A stretch of DNA of 64,000 nucleotides from Cytophagaceae bacterium (GCA_947458545.1 CANGYH010000001.1:124001-188000), one strand, 5' to 3'. Shown: positions 25,277 through 33,920, numbered from the stretch's first letter. Numbers and translations are program-made. The notes: generated from the sequence alone by a model not told the origin.

Positions 25277-25981
25277 ATGCGCGTTTTATCTACCCTTCTG
25301 TCGGCATTAACACTGGTGGCTGCCTGCTGCACCAACGGAGCCCACGCACAGCGGTGGGAGTTTGGCGCCGGGGTAGGAGGGGCCTTTTACAAGGGAGATT
25401 TAGCGCCGAGCTTCAATCCGGTATTTACACGGCCGGGTGGGCAGGTATTTGCCAAGTACAACCCCAGCTACGCTACGGCCTTCCGCCTGAATGTGGCCTA
25501 CACAGGCCTGCAGGGAGATGGCCAGCGATCGCCGGATGTGTATGTGGCCGAGCTGCAGCCGCACACCTTTAGCACGCCGGTATTTGAGACCTACGCCGGG
25601 CTTGAGTACAACTTTTTAGACTACCGCAACCCGCTGCTTAAGCGCGAGCGAGGCACCCCCTTCTTGTTTGGCGGCGTTGGCATCTTCTGGTTCAGGCCTG
25701 GGGGGCCAGAGGCGGTTGGCACGTCGGCCATCCAACCGATGCTGCCCTTTGGTTTTGGTTACAAGTATCGCCTAAGCAAGCACCTGAACATAGCCGCCGA
25801 GTTTGCCGCTCGCAAAACCTTTACCGACAAGCTAGACGGTGTTAGCGATATAGACCAGCGCACCGGCTGGCAGCGTGGCTGGAAGTTTACCGAAGATATG
25901 TATGGCTTTGTTGGGGTAACCGTAAGCTATACGCTGTACGCCATTATCTGCCCCTTCGACTACAACGACGTGCCTTACTAG
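25277..25981 (+). CDS. DUF6089-like outer-membrane protein, second copy
   Basis: 234 aa from ATG at 25277. Signal peptide MRVLSTLLSALTLVAACCTNGAHA, so the mature protein begins near residue 25. It opens with WEFGAGVGGAFYKGDLAPSF, the same G-x-Y-x-G-D-L-A-P pattern as the preceding gene, then GLEYNFLDYRN, PFLFGGVGIFWF and YKYRLSKHLNIAAEFAARKTFTDKLDG. This is a compact eight-strand-type barrel. The two adjacent paralogues probably arose by duplication; the first has extra loops. It converges with a lipoprotein gene with a 4-nt CTAG stop overlap (25978-25981). Confidence 0.75.
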   Translation: MRVLSTLLSALTLVAACCTNGAHAQRWEFGAGVGGAFYKGDLAPSFNPVFTRPGGQVFAKYNPSYATAFRLNVAYTGLQGDGQRSPDVYVAELQPHTFSTPVFETYAGLEYNFLDYRNPLLKRERGTPFLFGGVGIFWFRPGGPEAVGTSAIQPMLPFGFGYKYRLSKHLNIAAEFAARKTFTDKLDGVSDIDQRTGWQRGWKFTEDMYGFVGVTVSYTLYAIICPFDYNDVPY

Positions 25982-26517
25982 CGTCGGAAGGGGTTGCTGC
26001 CCTGGTCGTCTTTCTTGTCGCCGTCTTTCTGGGCAGGGGCATCGCTGCCTTCTGCTGGTGCATCGGCTGGGGCGGTGTCTGGGCCGGGCTCCGGGTTTAG
26101 GCCGTCGTTGAGCTTGGTAGAGTCTTCTGGCGATTTGGGGAATACGGTGATCATCGGCACCTGCGCCATCATCTTATCCTTACGTCGACGAGAAATCTTC
26201 TTGATCAGCAGGACGTTGGTTTTGATTACCCCGCTTGCCGGGAACTGCGGCACAGAATCCTCGGTGTAGGCATACTTGGGCAGGGGATCTTTTTTGATGC
26301 GCTCGGCCAGCACGGCTATCACATCTATATCTAGACTGGTGTCTGCAGCAATGGCCATAGAGTCTAGCGCGGCGTTGCGTTTATAGGTGGGCATATCCAG
26401 CACAAAAGCGCTGGTGTAGGCCGCACAAACGTATTTGGTGCGCTTGCAGCTTGCCCAAAGCATGGCCATGGGCAACAATACCCACAGCAACCCTGGCAAA
26501 CTACGAACTGAACGCAT
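25978..26517 (-). CDS. Putative lipoprotein with acidic Pro/Ala-rich tail
   Basis: 179 aa. Lipoprotein signal peptide with lipobox MLWASC (Cys24), followed by KRTKYVCAAYTSAFVLDMPTYKR. The middle contains short basic segments (IKKISRRRKDKMM), and the C-terminal 50 residues are low-complexity Pro/Ala/Asp ending GSNPFRR, probably disordered. I recognise the architecture as a common Bacteroidota envelope lipoprotein but not a function. Its position beside two DUF6089-like barrels suggests an outer-membrane setting. It is transcribed from the region shared with the XRE gene. A CAGATTTG -7-like box lies at 26553-26560 (minus). Confidence 0.7.
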   Translation of the reverse strand: MRSVRSLPGLLWVLLPMAMLWASCKRTKYVCAAYTSAFVLDMPTYKRNAALDSMAIAADTSLDIDVIAVLAERIKKDPLPKYAYTEDSVPQFPASGVIKTNVLLIKKISRRRKDKMMAQVPMITVFPKSPEDSTKLNDGLNPEPGPDTAPADAPAEGSDAPAQKDGDKKDDQGSNPFRR

Positions 26518-26732
26518 GCAACAATAACGAGTGGCGCTGGCCTGGCGTGTGCCAAATCTGCAGCCGTTGAGCTTTATCCCTGTAATTGGGGCAGGGCACT
26601 AAATATAAATATGCCGCCCGTGGCCAATCCCTGGCAAATCTGAAAGGCAGTGCGGTGTTTGGAATGATGTAAGGTCTATGGCCTTACGATCCTGATGCTG
26701 ATAACAAAGGTAACGCTTGCCCAACTTTACCA

Positions 26733-26774
26733 TTTGCTAACCCAATAACAATTGCTAAATTGCGGCTTTAGCAA
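26733..26774. promoter_or_regulatory. Operator candidate: three TTGCTAA half-sites
   Basis: TTTGCTAA at 26733-26740, TTGCTAAA at 26752-26759 and its exact inverted copy TTTAGCAA at 26767-26774 (7-nt spacer), ending 15 nt before the XRE gene. The first two are direct repeats 19 nt apart, about two helical turns. A TACC-A-TTTG-like sequence overlaps the first site, so binding would cover the promoter. Autoregulation by the XRE protein is the simplest reading. Confidence 0.5.
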
Positions 26775-26789
26775 ATAGGGCAACAGATC

Positions 26790-27647
26790 ATGAGTTTTGT
26801 GTCGGCCAATATGGCCTATGTGCGGCATACGCTGGGTTTTTCGCAGAATCAGATGGCCGACAAGCTGGGCATCAAACGCAGCTTGCTGGGCGCTTACGAA
26901 GAAGCCCGCGCCACGCCCCGCTACGACGTGCTGGAGCAGCTCTCGCAATTAAGTGGGCATTCGGTGGCCGATCTGCTCAACAAGCGGCTGGTGCCTGAGG
27001 ATTTTCGCAAGGGTAGCAAGCGCGGCCGCCCTGCTGGTGTGCGCAAGGTTGTAGAAGCCAGGCCTGAGCGTGGTGCGCCTCACATGGCAATAGAAGTAGC
27101 CTTTGATGCCCCTGGCCCGCCTATGGTACCTACCTCAAAGGTTCAGCCAGATTTTGCCCCCACTTTGACGCTGACGGTGGATACGTCGGGCTTGCCGCAA
27201 GCAGGCTTGGTTGGCTATCCGCTGCTGGCGCAATATGGGCGGCAGGCCCATCTGGCGGCCTTTATTGCGGCGCTGCCATCGCTAACGCTGCCAATGCTTG
27301 AGCAAGGCCATGCCTACCGCGCCTTTGAGCTTGAGCCAGGGCGTATCCATATTGGCAAGTGGGTGCGCAACTGGGCAGGCATCGTGCCCGATGCTGAAGA
27401 GAGCTATGTATTGGTTTATGCTGATCAAGTGGCTTTGGCTTATGCAGAGCAAGGCCCCAAAGGCCTGAGCTGGCACAGAGAAGATAACCACCGGGGCGAG
27501 GGCCGTTACCACAGCCTGCCCCGCAACCAGGAGCCGTTGGAGATATGGCAATCCATCTGGGTGTTGACCCGCTACTGGAAGCCCCTGCCGGCAGCCCTTA
27601 ACCTGCTGCACGAGCGCATGGCTGCCCTGGAGGCCAAACTCGGGTAG
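26790..27647 (+). CDS. XRE-family regulator with S24/LexA-like C-terminal domain
   Basis: 285 aa. Residues 5-65 form a helix-turn-helix of the Cro/cI type (NMAYVRHTLGFSQNQMADKL, RSLLGAYEEARATPRYDVL). After a basic/Pro linker, residues 130-270 match the layout of S24-type regulators found in this phylum (AFIAALPSLTLPMLEQGHAYRAFELE, WAGIVPDAEESYVLV, LEIWQSIWVLTRYW). The place of the usual catalytic GDSM is taken by EPGRIH, and the Lys strand reads ALAYAEQG, so the Ser-Lys dyad of self-cleaving LexA/cI proteins appears lost. It therefore probably regulates by ligand or dimerisation rather than autocleavage. Targets unknown. Confidence 0.82.
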   Translation: MSFVSANMAYVRHTLGFSQNQMADKLGIKRSLLGAYEEARATPRYDVLEQLSQLSGHSVADLLNKRLVPEDFRKGSKRGRPAGVRKVVEARPERGAPHMAIEVAFDAPGPPMVPTSKVQPDFAPTLTLTVDTSGLPQAGLVGYPLLAQYGRQAHLAAFIAALPSLTLPMLEQGHAYRAFELEPGRIHIGKWVRNWAGIVPDAEESYVLVYADQVALAYAEQGPKGLSWHREDNHRGEGRYHSLPRNQEPLEIWQSIWVLTRYWKPLPAALNLLHERMAALEAKLG

Positions 27648-27699
27648 ATTTCTGGGCTGCGGCAAACTAGAACTTGCGGCCCGGCGTTCTGGCTGAGAT

Positions 27700-28836
27700 A
27701 TGCCGACTAGACTCTGGATACTGCCGTTCTTTTGGTCGGCAACAATGGTGGTAGGCACTGCCACTGCGCAGCCCTACACAGACTTTACTGCTGTGGATGC
27801 TTATGCCAGGGCAACCCCTGCAAGCCAGGCAGTGCGTGTAGAAATGCTTGCTGCACATCTTGCCAGGGCTGGCTCGACCCGGCAGCTAAAGGTGCGGGCC
27901 ATTTATACCTGGGTGGCCCATAACCTACGCTACGATGCGGCTCTTTTTGAGGCCAACAAGCACAAGCTGAACATTGTAGAGGCAGACCGGGCCGCCAACG
28001 ACCCACGTATCGGCGGGCAGGCAGCAGAGGTGGTGCTGCGTGAGCGCAAGGCCCTTTGCCTAGGCTACAGCCATTTGGTAACGGCACTATGCAGCCAGAT
28101 GGGTATCCCGGCTATTACCGTAAACGGGATAGCGCGTAGCAGGCACCAACCCCTACCGGCTGCGGCCTTGGCAGGCCCCAACCATGCATGGAACGTAGTG
28201 CGCACAGAGGCCGGTTGGCAATTGATGGATGCCACCTGGGCCGCCGGATTCCTAAGCCCGGCCGGGCAGTTTGTGCAGCAGTTTTCAGACTCGCTGTTTG
28301 CACCCGACCCAGCAAAATTTGGCGCAACGCACTGGCCGTCAGACCCTGCCTATCAGCTTTTGGCGTCTCCGCAGGCAAAAGCGGCTTTTTTGGCACAGGC
28401 TCCGAGTGCAAAGGGCGCGCCTTGGCAGGGGTATGCATTTGCCGATACGCTTGATCTGTCGCTGACTCAATCCACTACCATCGCCAGCTATGCCAGTGCC
28501 CGCCGCGCCCTCGCCTTCGACCCTGAGGCTGTTTATGCCCGGCTGAAGCTGACGGAGTTTCATGCCAGCGGCGCCTTGGCGGCGTTAGAGAAATACCGCA
28601 TGGGCATTAAAGGAACTTCTTTTAAGCAGGGCGACGCCGCCCCCCCTGCGTTGCTTGGTTTGTTAGACAGTGCAGAAACGCACCTGCGGGCAAGTAAGCA
28701 ACTGTTAGAGAAAGTGCCGGCTTCGCAGCAAGGGCAATTGCCAGCCATTAGGCAGAATCTGGCCAGCTTGGAGGCTAACCTGCAGGTGGTGGCCCAGCAG
28801 CGGCAGTTTTGGACCAGGCTGCAAGCGCAACCCTAG
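27700..28836 (+). CDS. Exported transglutaminase-like protein
   Basis: 378 aa. A short signal peptide spans residues 1-23 (ending TATAQ). The transglutaminase-like core spans about 45-185, with Cys120 in ALCLGYS, His162 in GPNHAWN and Asp177 in WQLMDATW, the papain-type triad, so it may be active as a peptidase or crosslinker in the periplasm. The C-terminal 180 residues are mostly helical, ending in a coiled coil (QLLEKVPASQQGQLPAIRQN). Substrate unknown. It starts 52 nt after the XRE gene and may be read from it, but no promoter was identified between. It converges with the TPR gene through a shared CTAG (28833-28836). Confidence 0.85.
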   Translation: MPTRLWILPFFWSATMVVGTATAQPYTDFTAVDAYARATPASQAVRVEMLAAHLARAGSTRQLKVRAIYTWVAHNLRYDAALFEANKHKLNIVEADRAANDPRIGGQAAEVVLRERKALCLGYSHLVTALCSQMGIPAITVNGIARSRHQPLPAAALAGPNHAWNVVRTEAGWQLMDATWAAGFLSPAGQFVQQFSDSLFAPDPAKFGATHWPSDPAYQLLASPQAKAAFLAQAPSAKGAPWQGYAFADTLDLSLTQSTTIASYASARRALAFDPEAVYARLKLTEFHASGALAALEKYRMGIKGTSFKQGDAAPPALLGLLDSAETHLRASKQLLEKVPASQQGQLPAIRQNLASLEANLQVVAQQRQFWTRLQAQP

Positions 28837-29687
28837 CGGCAGTGCTTTTTGAGTTTCTTCTGCGCGGGCTCGAAGCCGTGCTTCCAGGCCGTAGTCCAGT
28901 CTTTGCAGGCGGCTTTGTGTTCTTCCAACTCATGCAGGCTGTTGGCTCGCAGAAAGTAGGCCTCGGCATAGTTGCGCCGCAGGGCAATGGCCTTCCCGGC
29001 GGCCAGAGAAGCATCGGCATGGCGGCCCATCAGTTGCAAGCAATAGGCCTTGTTGTAGTGGACGTCTGGGTCGTAGCTGTTTAGGCTGAGAGCCTTTTCG
29101 TAAAAAGGAAGCGCCTCTGCCAGGGCGCGCACGCGGACAAGGCTGTTGGCGTATCCGTGGTAGGCATGGCGGTTGTCTGGGTCGTTTTCTATGGCCTTGC
29201 GATAGTGCGTCAAGGCAGATCCCTCTCGGCCTAATTTGCTGGCTGCTGTAGCGTAGTTGGTGTGAGGCATGCCGCTGTCTGGCTGGAAACGGATGCAGCG
29301 TTCAAAGTCTCGCAGGGCTTTGCGCGTTTTGCCCAGGGCAAAATAGGCGGCACCCCGGTTGTTGTACAGGGCACTGTCAGAGGGCTTTAGCTCTAGTGCG
29401 GCGGTGAAGTCGTCTACGGCCTCTTGGTAGTAGCCCAGCTGCGCACGGACGGCACCACGGTCTCGCAAGGCCTCGTAGTATTGGGGATGCAGTTGTATCG
29501 CCTTGTCGTAAAAATCCAGGGCGAGGTCAAACTTTTTGGTTAGTGCTACCTGCCGGCCCTTGGTGTAGAAAGCCATGGCTGTTTTATGCACCGAAGACTG
29601 GCCTGCGGCTATGCAGCATACACCCATCCAAAGGCCAAGCACCAGAGCACCGGATGCACCAAACCGAGCAATGTACTTTTGCAGCAT
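28833..29687 (-). CDS. Exported TPR-repeat protein
   Basis: 284 aa from ATG at 29687, which gives a signal peptide (MLQKYIARFGASGALVLGLW, then AAGQS). The frame is open to 29804, but that end lies within the -7 box and cannot be transcribed. About six consecutive tetratricopeptide repeats follow, e.g. FDLALDFYDKAIQLHPQYYE, YQEAVDDFTAALELKPSDSA, and ALPFYEKALSLNSYDPDVHY. It is a protein-interaction scaffold in the periplasm or on the outer membrane; the partner is unknown. A 100-nt leader separates promoter and start. Confidence 0.82.
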   Translation of the reverse strand: MLQKYIARFGASGALVLGLWMGVCCIAAGQSSVHKTAMAFYTKGRQVALTKKFDLALDFYDKAIQLHPQYYEALRDRGAVRAQLGYYQEAVDDFTAALELKPSDSALYNNRGAAYFALGKTRKALRDFERCIRFQPDSGMPHTNYATAASKLGREGSALTHYRKAIENDPDNRHAYHGYANSLVRVRALAEALPFYEKALSLNSYDPDVHYNKAYCLQLMGRHADASLAAGKAIALRRNYAEAYFLRANSLHELEEHKAACKDWTTAWKHGFEPAQKKLKKHCR

Positions 29688-29800
29688 CTGCGTCAAACAG
29701 GAGGAGGAGTTGTAGCCTTGGGTTGACAACCGGCTTGCAGGCCAAGGGTATTCAGCAGAATGCCCTAAACCAGGTAACGGCGCGGCGCAAGCGGCCTTTA

Positions 29801-29834
29801 GCAAAGATACTTAGGTTTTTGCCTCTTTGGGCAA
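29801..29834 (-). promoter_or_regulatory. Promoter of the TPR gene
   Basis: On the minus strand: TTG (plus 29832-29834), 22-nt spacer, TATCTTTGC (plus 29801-29809), a perfect TAnnTTTG box. It lies within the start region of the divergent permease gene. Confidence 0.55.
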
Positions 29835-29859
29835 AATCATTTTCTACTTTTTACTACCC

Positions 29860-31083
29860 TTGGCAAACAACGCCTTCTTTATTGCCCGCAAGCTGTCGGT
29901 CCGCCAGGGTGCCCGGTTTACGCGCGCCGTGGGGCTATTGGCGCAGTTGAGCGCAGGCCTTGGCGCTGCGCTTATGGTTTGCGCCTTTTGCATCTTACAG
30001 GGCTTTCGGGTTGAAGTGCGCGAGCGCATATTCAGTTTTGGAGGGCATGCCCTTGTGCAAAAGATTACGGGCGTGCAAGGGCAAGACGACTGGGTCTCGA
30101 CACGGTCTGCCTTTTATCGGCAGGCCCAGGCGGGGAAGCTGGCCGGCATTCGGCACGTGCAGGGGTTTGTCATCAAACCGGCGCTGGCCAGGGCACCTCT
30201 GCAGGCAGAGGGTATTCTGCTCAAAGGGATAGATACCAGGTTTGATACGGCGGCCTTTCGTTTCAATATGTTGGCTGGAGTGCAACCCCATCAGGCGCGG
30301 GTAGATTCGGACTTGATTCCGGTCTGCTTGTCAACCAAACTGGCCAGCCGCTTGCAGCTTGGGGTGGACAGCACGTTTACGCTCTTCTTTTTGCAAGACC
30401 CACCTCGTTTGCGCAAGGCGCGGGTTTGTGGCCTTTACCAGACCGGGCTGGAGGAATATGATGAAACCATCGCCCTGGCCCCGGCCGCGCCTCTGCAGGC
30501 TTTGGCCGATAAGCCGGATTCGCTCTACAACGGGTTTGAGGTGTTTGCCGATAACTATGAGGCACTGCCTCAGGCCCTCGCCTCTGCTGAGCAGGTGCTG
30601 GATTATCAGTCGCGCATTATCCCAGCGACGGACCTGCAGGTGCAGATTTTCGACTGGCTGGAGGTGATCGGCCGCAACGTGCAGGTGATGCTGATTCTGA
30701 TCTGCGTGGTGGCCTGCTTTAACACGGCCGGGACGCTGCTAATCTTCTTGCTAGAGAAGATGAGGGCCATAGGTTTACTCCTGGCCCTGGGGGCTACGCC
30801 GGGTACCGTTCGCCGGGTGTTTTGGTTGCTGGGGCTGCGGCTGGCGGGGGTGGGCATTTTTTGGGGCAACCTGGTGGGCATTGCCCTTTGTGTGGTGCAG
30901 CAATACACGCACGCCGTTCCGCTAGACCCCGAGAACTACTACGTCGCTTATGTGCCCATCGCCTGGAACTGGGCCAACCTGCTTTGGATGAATCTGGCCT
31001 TGGTGAGCAGCCTGGGGCTGGTGCTGCTGGTGCCTGCATGGCGTGCGGGCAAAATATCGCCGGTGCGGGCCATGCGAGACTAG
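29860..31083 (+). CDS. FtsX/LolE-like ABC transporter permease
   Basis: 407 aa from the TTG at 29860, giving ANNAFFIARKLSVRQGARF, the usual N-terminus of lipoprotein-releasing-type permeases. A TTG at 29827 is also in frame but lies among promoter elements. One membrane helix near the N-terminus (GLLAQLSAGLGAALMVCAFC), a periplasmic domain of about 220 residues, then three helices at about 270-300, 315-345 and 370-395 give the MacB/FtsX-fold topology. No ATPase gene is adjacent, so the nucleotide-binding partner must be encoded elsewhere. A role in lipoprotein release (LolCE-like) is plausible but unproven. Confidence 0.83.
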   Translation: MANNAFFIARKLSVRQGARFTRAVGLLAQLSAGLGAALMVCAFCILQGFRVEVRERIFSFGGHALVQKITGVQGQDDWVSTRSAFYRQAQAGKLAGIRHVQGFVIKPALARAPLQAEGILLKGIDTRFDTAAFRFNMLAGVQPHQARVDSDLIPVCLSTKLASRLQLGVDSTFTLFFLQDPPRLRKARVCGLYQTGLEEYDETIALAPAAPLQALADKPDSLYNGFEVFADNYEALPQALASAEQVLDYQSRIIPATDLQVQIFDWLEVIGRNVQVMLILICVVACFNTAGTLLIFLLEKMRAIGLLLALGATPGTVRRVFWLLGLRLAGVGIFWGNLVGIALCVVQQYTHAVPLDPENYYVAYVPIAWNWANLLWMNLALVSSLGLVLLVPAWRAGKISPVRAMRD

Positions 31084-31190
31084 ATTTTTGCTTGCTGTTT
31101 ACTTTGGTCAGTTATTTGTTCCAACTATTTTACGCCTTGTGTGGTCTTATAGATGATACGGTTTCACCCTGTCTAAAAGGCTAATTCGAT

Positions 31191-32555
31191 ATGACACGAG
31201 GTTTTATCTACACCCTGATACTAATTGTAGCCGTTTTAGAAATTCCCTGCTTAGGGCAGGCTCAAAACTTTAGACGAGATGCCTACATTTTTTATTCGAC
31301 TAACCCTGGCGGTAGTTTGAGATTGGGAGCCCTCGATCTGGACCAAAACTTAGTGGCTGACATTGGCAATGTTAGAGCTTGGAATGGATTACAGATGGGA
31401 ACCATCGGAGGCGTAGATCCATTGCTAAACAGGGCTTACATACAGACCCCTACCGGTTGTGTTGGTGTAGATCTCAGCGATGGGAGAGTACTGGACTCTT
31501 TGAATGGGTTTCCCATGGGTGAGTTCAGCCATTTTCATTACAATCCGGGGACCAATAGGTTCTTTTTTATCCGCCGAGATTCTCTGTTTAGGTCATTCGG
31601 TGTATCTGTTGATGCCTTAACAAAGCAGGCATATCCAGAGGTGCCGCTTCCGTTCCGAACGTATGTTAATCAGGGGCATGGTGTAGATCCTTTCACCAAT
31701 CACTTAGTGATGCTAGGCATAACTGCCCCATCTGCTCAGGTTGATTTTGCACGTGTAGATATCGAAACCGGCATAATCATCTCTAGGTATATGCCGCTAC
31801 AGGCCTCCGCGAACTTTTGTTTTGCGGCTCAGGATTTGGCAGCTGGGAAGTTTTACACCCTGCAGTTAGATCCTAACCTCCCTCCGAACAACTTAAGCTT
31901 TCTGAACGATGCAACCGGCCAAGTTGATACTGTTGGCGCCGTAGCTTCTGATGGCACTGTAGTAACGGGTGCGTGTTTTGAACCAAGAACAAGGAGCTTT
32001 GTTCATGCTACTAGAGGTGGTATTCGGGTAATCCCAGTGGATTATCCGAGACAACATAGGTTGTTGGCGAGTACGCCACAGCAACGCAACGTATTCTATT
32101 TTTTCCCAAATCTCCAGAGCCAGTTGCCAACGCGATTGTCAAACGGGATGCTCATTGCTCCAGTCCACTCTGTAGATGCCTGGCTGTTAAACGGTATGGC
32201 CATCCCCAACAGTGCTACGCGGACGTGGGCCGCTACTCAGCCAGGAACTTACACCTACCGTATCCGCACTGCCCAAGGCCAAACGCTTACCAGCCAGCCT
32301 ATGCAGGTGACGATCACCGACCTAGAAGGTGTGGCGACGGTGACTTTTAGCTACACCAACCCGGCTGCGGGCACACTTGCCCTGCAAGGGGTGCCCGCTG
32401 GGGCCGAGGTACGCCTGCACAATGCGGCAGGGCAACTTGTGCTGCGCCAGCAGCTGCAGAACACAGAGGCCCGGTTGGATGTTAGTGCATTGATACCTGG
32501 TTTGTATGCCTTAACTGTGGCCGGAAAAACCCATAAGCTGCTCATTGCCAAATAG
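31191..32555 (+). CDS. Secreted protein with T9SS type A sorting domain, mosaic composition
   Basis: 454 aa. Signal peptide at residues 1-25 (IYTLILIVAVLEIPCLGQAQ). The passenger region (about 26-325) has propeller-like strands and no recognised family; phrases such as VDPLLNRAYIQTPTGCVGVDL suggest comparison of stored values. A short Ig-like segment (DAWLLNGMAIPNSATRTW) precedes the T9SS CTD (YTNPAAGTLALQGV, GLYALTVAGKTHKLLIAK). The passenger DNA is clearly AT-richer than its neighbours (24 G/C of 60 at 31261-31320), while the sorting domain is GC-rich (40 of 60 at 32401-32460). This suggests an acquired or fast-evolving passenger joined to a native CTD. Confidence 0.83.
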   Translation: MTRGFIYTLILIVAVLEIPCLGQAQNFRRDAYIFYSTNPGGSLRLGALDLDQNLVADIGNVRAWNGLQMGTIGGVDPLLNRAYIQTPTGCVGVDLSDGRVLDSLNGFPMGEFSHFHYNPGTNRFFFIRRDSLFRSFGVSVDALTKQAYPEVPLPFRTYVNQGHGVDPFTNHLVMLGITAPSAQVDFARVDIETGIIISRYMPLQASANFCFAAQDLAAGKFYTLQLDPNLPPNNLSFLNDATGQVDTVGAVASDGTVVTGACFEPRTRSFVHATRGGIRVIPVDYPRQHRLLASTPQQRNVFYFFPNLQSQLPTRLSNGMLIAPVHSVDAWLLNGMAIPNSATRTWAATQPGTYTYRIRTAQGQTLTSQPMQVTITDLEGVATVTFSYTNPAAGTLALQGVPAGAEVRLHNAAGQLVLRQQLQNTEARLDVSALIPGLYALTVAGKTHKLLIAK

Positions 32556-32582
32556 CAAAGTTGTTAATAAGATTTGTTAAAG

Positions 32583-32619
32583 GCCTGGCAAGCCAATCCT
32601 TTGGGTGGGCTTACCAGGC
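32583..32619 (+). terminator. Terminator of the T9SS gene, overlapping the next promoter
   Basis: GCCTGGCAAGCC at 32583-32594 pairs with GGCTTACCAGGC at 32608-32619 (12 bp, one mismatch), followed by TTTTG. The 13-nt loop contains the TTG -33 element of the next gene. Confidence 0.65.
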
Positions 32620-32632
32620 TTTTGTATCTTTA
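32601..32632 (+). promoter_or_regulatory. Promoter of the acyl-CoA dehydrogenase gene
   Basis: TTG at 32601-32603, 21-nt spacer, TATCTTTA at 32625-32632, leaving a leader of about 15 nt before the ATG at 32653. Confidence 0.55.
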
Positions 32633-32652
32633 CCATCGCATTTTTTCACACC

Positions 32653-33873
32653 ATGCTTACCGATACGCTCGACGAAGTACAGCTCATGCGCAGCCAGAAG
32701 ACGGATGCCTTTGAGTCGCCTGATTTTGCCTTGATTGACGAGTTGCTGACCGAAGAGCACAAGCTCATCCGGCAGTCTATCCGTGACTTTGTGAAGCGGG
32801 AGATCTCGCCCATCATCGAAGACTGCTGCCAGAAGGCCTACTTCCCCGAGTTTATGGTGGCCAAGTTTGGCGAGGTGGGGGCTTTTGGGCCTACCATTCC
32901 GCAAGAGTATGGCGGCGGCGGGCTAGACTACATCAGCTACGGCCTGATTATGCAAGAGATCGAGCGGGGAGACTCTGGCATGCGCTCTACGGTGTCGGTA
33001 CAGTCGTCGCTGGTGATGTACCCGATCTATAAGTTTGGCAACGAGGCGCAGCGCCGCAAGTACCTGCCGGGCCTGGCCAGCGGAGAGCTGCTGGGTTGCT
33101 TCGGGCTTACGGAGCCGGACTTTGGCTCTAACCCAAGCGGGATGGTGACCAACTTCAAAGACATGGGCGACCATTACCTGCTGAACGGTGCCAAGATGTG
33201 GATCTCCAACTCGCCTAAGGCGGACATTGCCGTGGTATGGGCCAAGAACGAAGAGGGCCGCATCCACGGGCTGATCGTGGAGCGTGGCATGGAGGGATTC
33301 TCTACGCCGGAGACTCACAACAAGTGGAGCCTGCGCGCCTCCGTTACCGGCGAGCTGGTGTTTGACAACGTCCGCGTGCCGAAGGAGAACCTGCTGACCG
33401 GCAAAACCGGCCTGGGTGCCCCAATGATGTGCCTGGACTCGGCACGTTTTGGTATTGCCTGGGGTGCGATGGGTGCAGCTATGGACTGCTACGACAGCGC
33501 CCGCCGTTACGCCGCCGAGCGCATCCAGTTCGACAAGCCGATTGCCAGCTTCCAGCTTATTCAGAAGAAACTGGCCGAGATGCTGACCGAGATCACCAAG
33601 GGCCAACTCCTCAACCTGCGCATCGGCCAGTTGATGAACGAAGGCCGCGCTACTACCGCTATGATCTCTATGGCCAAGCGCAACGCCGTAGAAACGGCCT
33701 TGAACGTGGCCCGCGAGGCGCGGCAGATCCACGGAGGTATGGGCATCACAGGCGAGTACAGCATTATGCGCCACATGATGAACCTTGAGTCTGTGCTGAC
33801 CTACGAGGGCACGCACGACATCCACCTGCTGATTTTGGGCAACCACATCACGGGGATTTCGGCGTTTAAATAG
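32653..33873 (+). CDS. gcdH: Acyl-CoA dehydrogenase, glutaryl-CoA dehydrogenase type
   Basis: 406 aa FAD flavoprotein. The segments DSGMRSTVSVQSSLVMYPIY and LGCFGLTEPDFGSNPSGM follow the glutaryl-CoA dehydrogenase pattern, and the catalytic base is predicted to be Glu385 in LTYEGTHDIH. FAD/CoA-binding segments (MWISNSPKADIAVVW, RQIHGGMGITGEYSIMRHM) are complete. Known members oxidise and decarboxylate glutaryl-CoA to crotonyl-CoA in lysine/tryptophan breakdown, passing electrons to ETF. Specificity for glutaryl-CoA rather than another acyl-CoA is inference. The ATG at 32653 is preferred; 16 upstream codons are open but overlap the promoter. Monocistronic with its own terminator. Confidence 0.85.
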   Translation: MLTDTLDEVQLMRSQKTDAFESPDFALIDELLTEEHKLIRQSIRDFVKREISPIIEDCCQKAYFPEFMVAKFGEVGAFGPTIPQEYGGGGLDYISYGLIMQEIERGDSGMRSTVSVQSSLVMYPIYKFGNEAQRRKYLPGLASGELLGCFGLTEPDFGSNPSGMVTNFKDMGDHYLLNGAKMWISNSPKADIAVVWAKNEEGRIHGLIVERGMEGFSTPETHNKWSLRASVTGELVFDNVRVPKENLLTGKTGLGAPMMCLDSARFGIAWGAMGAAMDCYDSARRYAAERIQFDKPIASFQLIQKKLAEMLTEITKGQLLNLRIGQLMNEGRATTAMISMAKRNAVETALNVAREARQIHGGMGITGEYSIMRHMMNLESVLTYEGTHDIHLLILGNHITGISAFK

Positions 33874-33889
33874 GCTAGCTACATCAAGA

Positions 33890-33920
33890 GGGCTGGGCCA
33901 AAACTTTTTTGGTCCAGCCC
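33890..33920 (+). terminator. Terminator of the acyl-CoA dehydrogenase gene
   Basis: GGGCTGGGCC at 33890-33899 pairs with GGTCCAGCCC at 33911-33920 (10 bp including one G-U), followed by TTTGTTTT. Confidence 0.75.

Noticed and set aside
32923-33846. Open frame of 307 codons antisense to the acyl-CoA dehydrogenase gene
   Set aside because: The sense strand encodes a complete, motif-rich enzyme; the antisense product has no recognisable domain.
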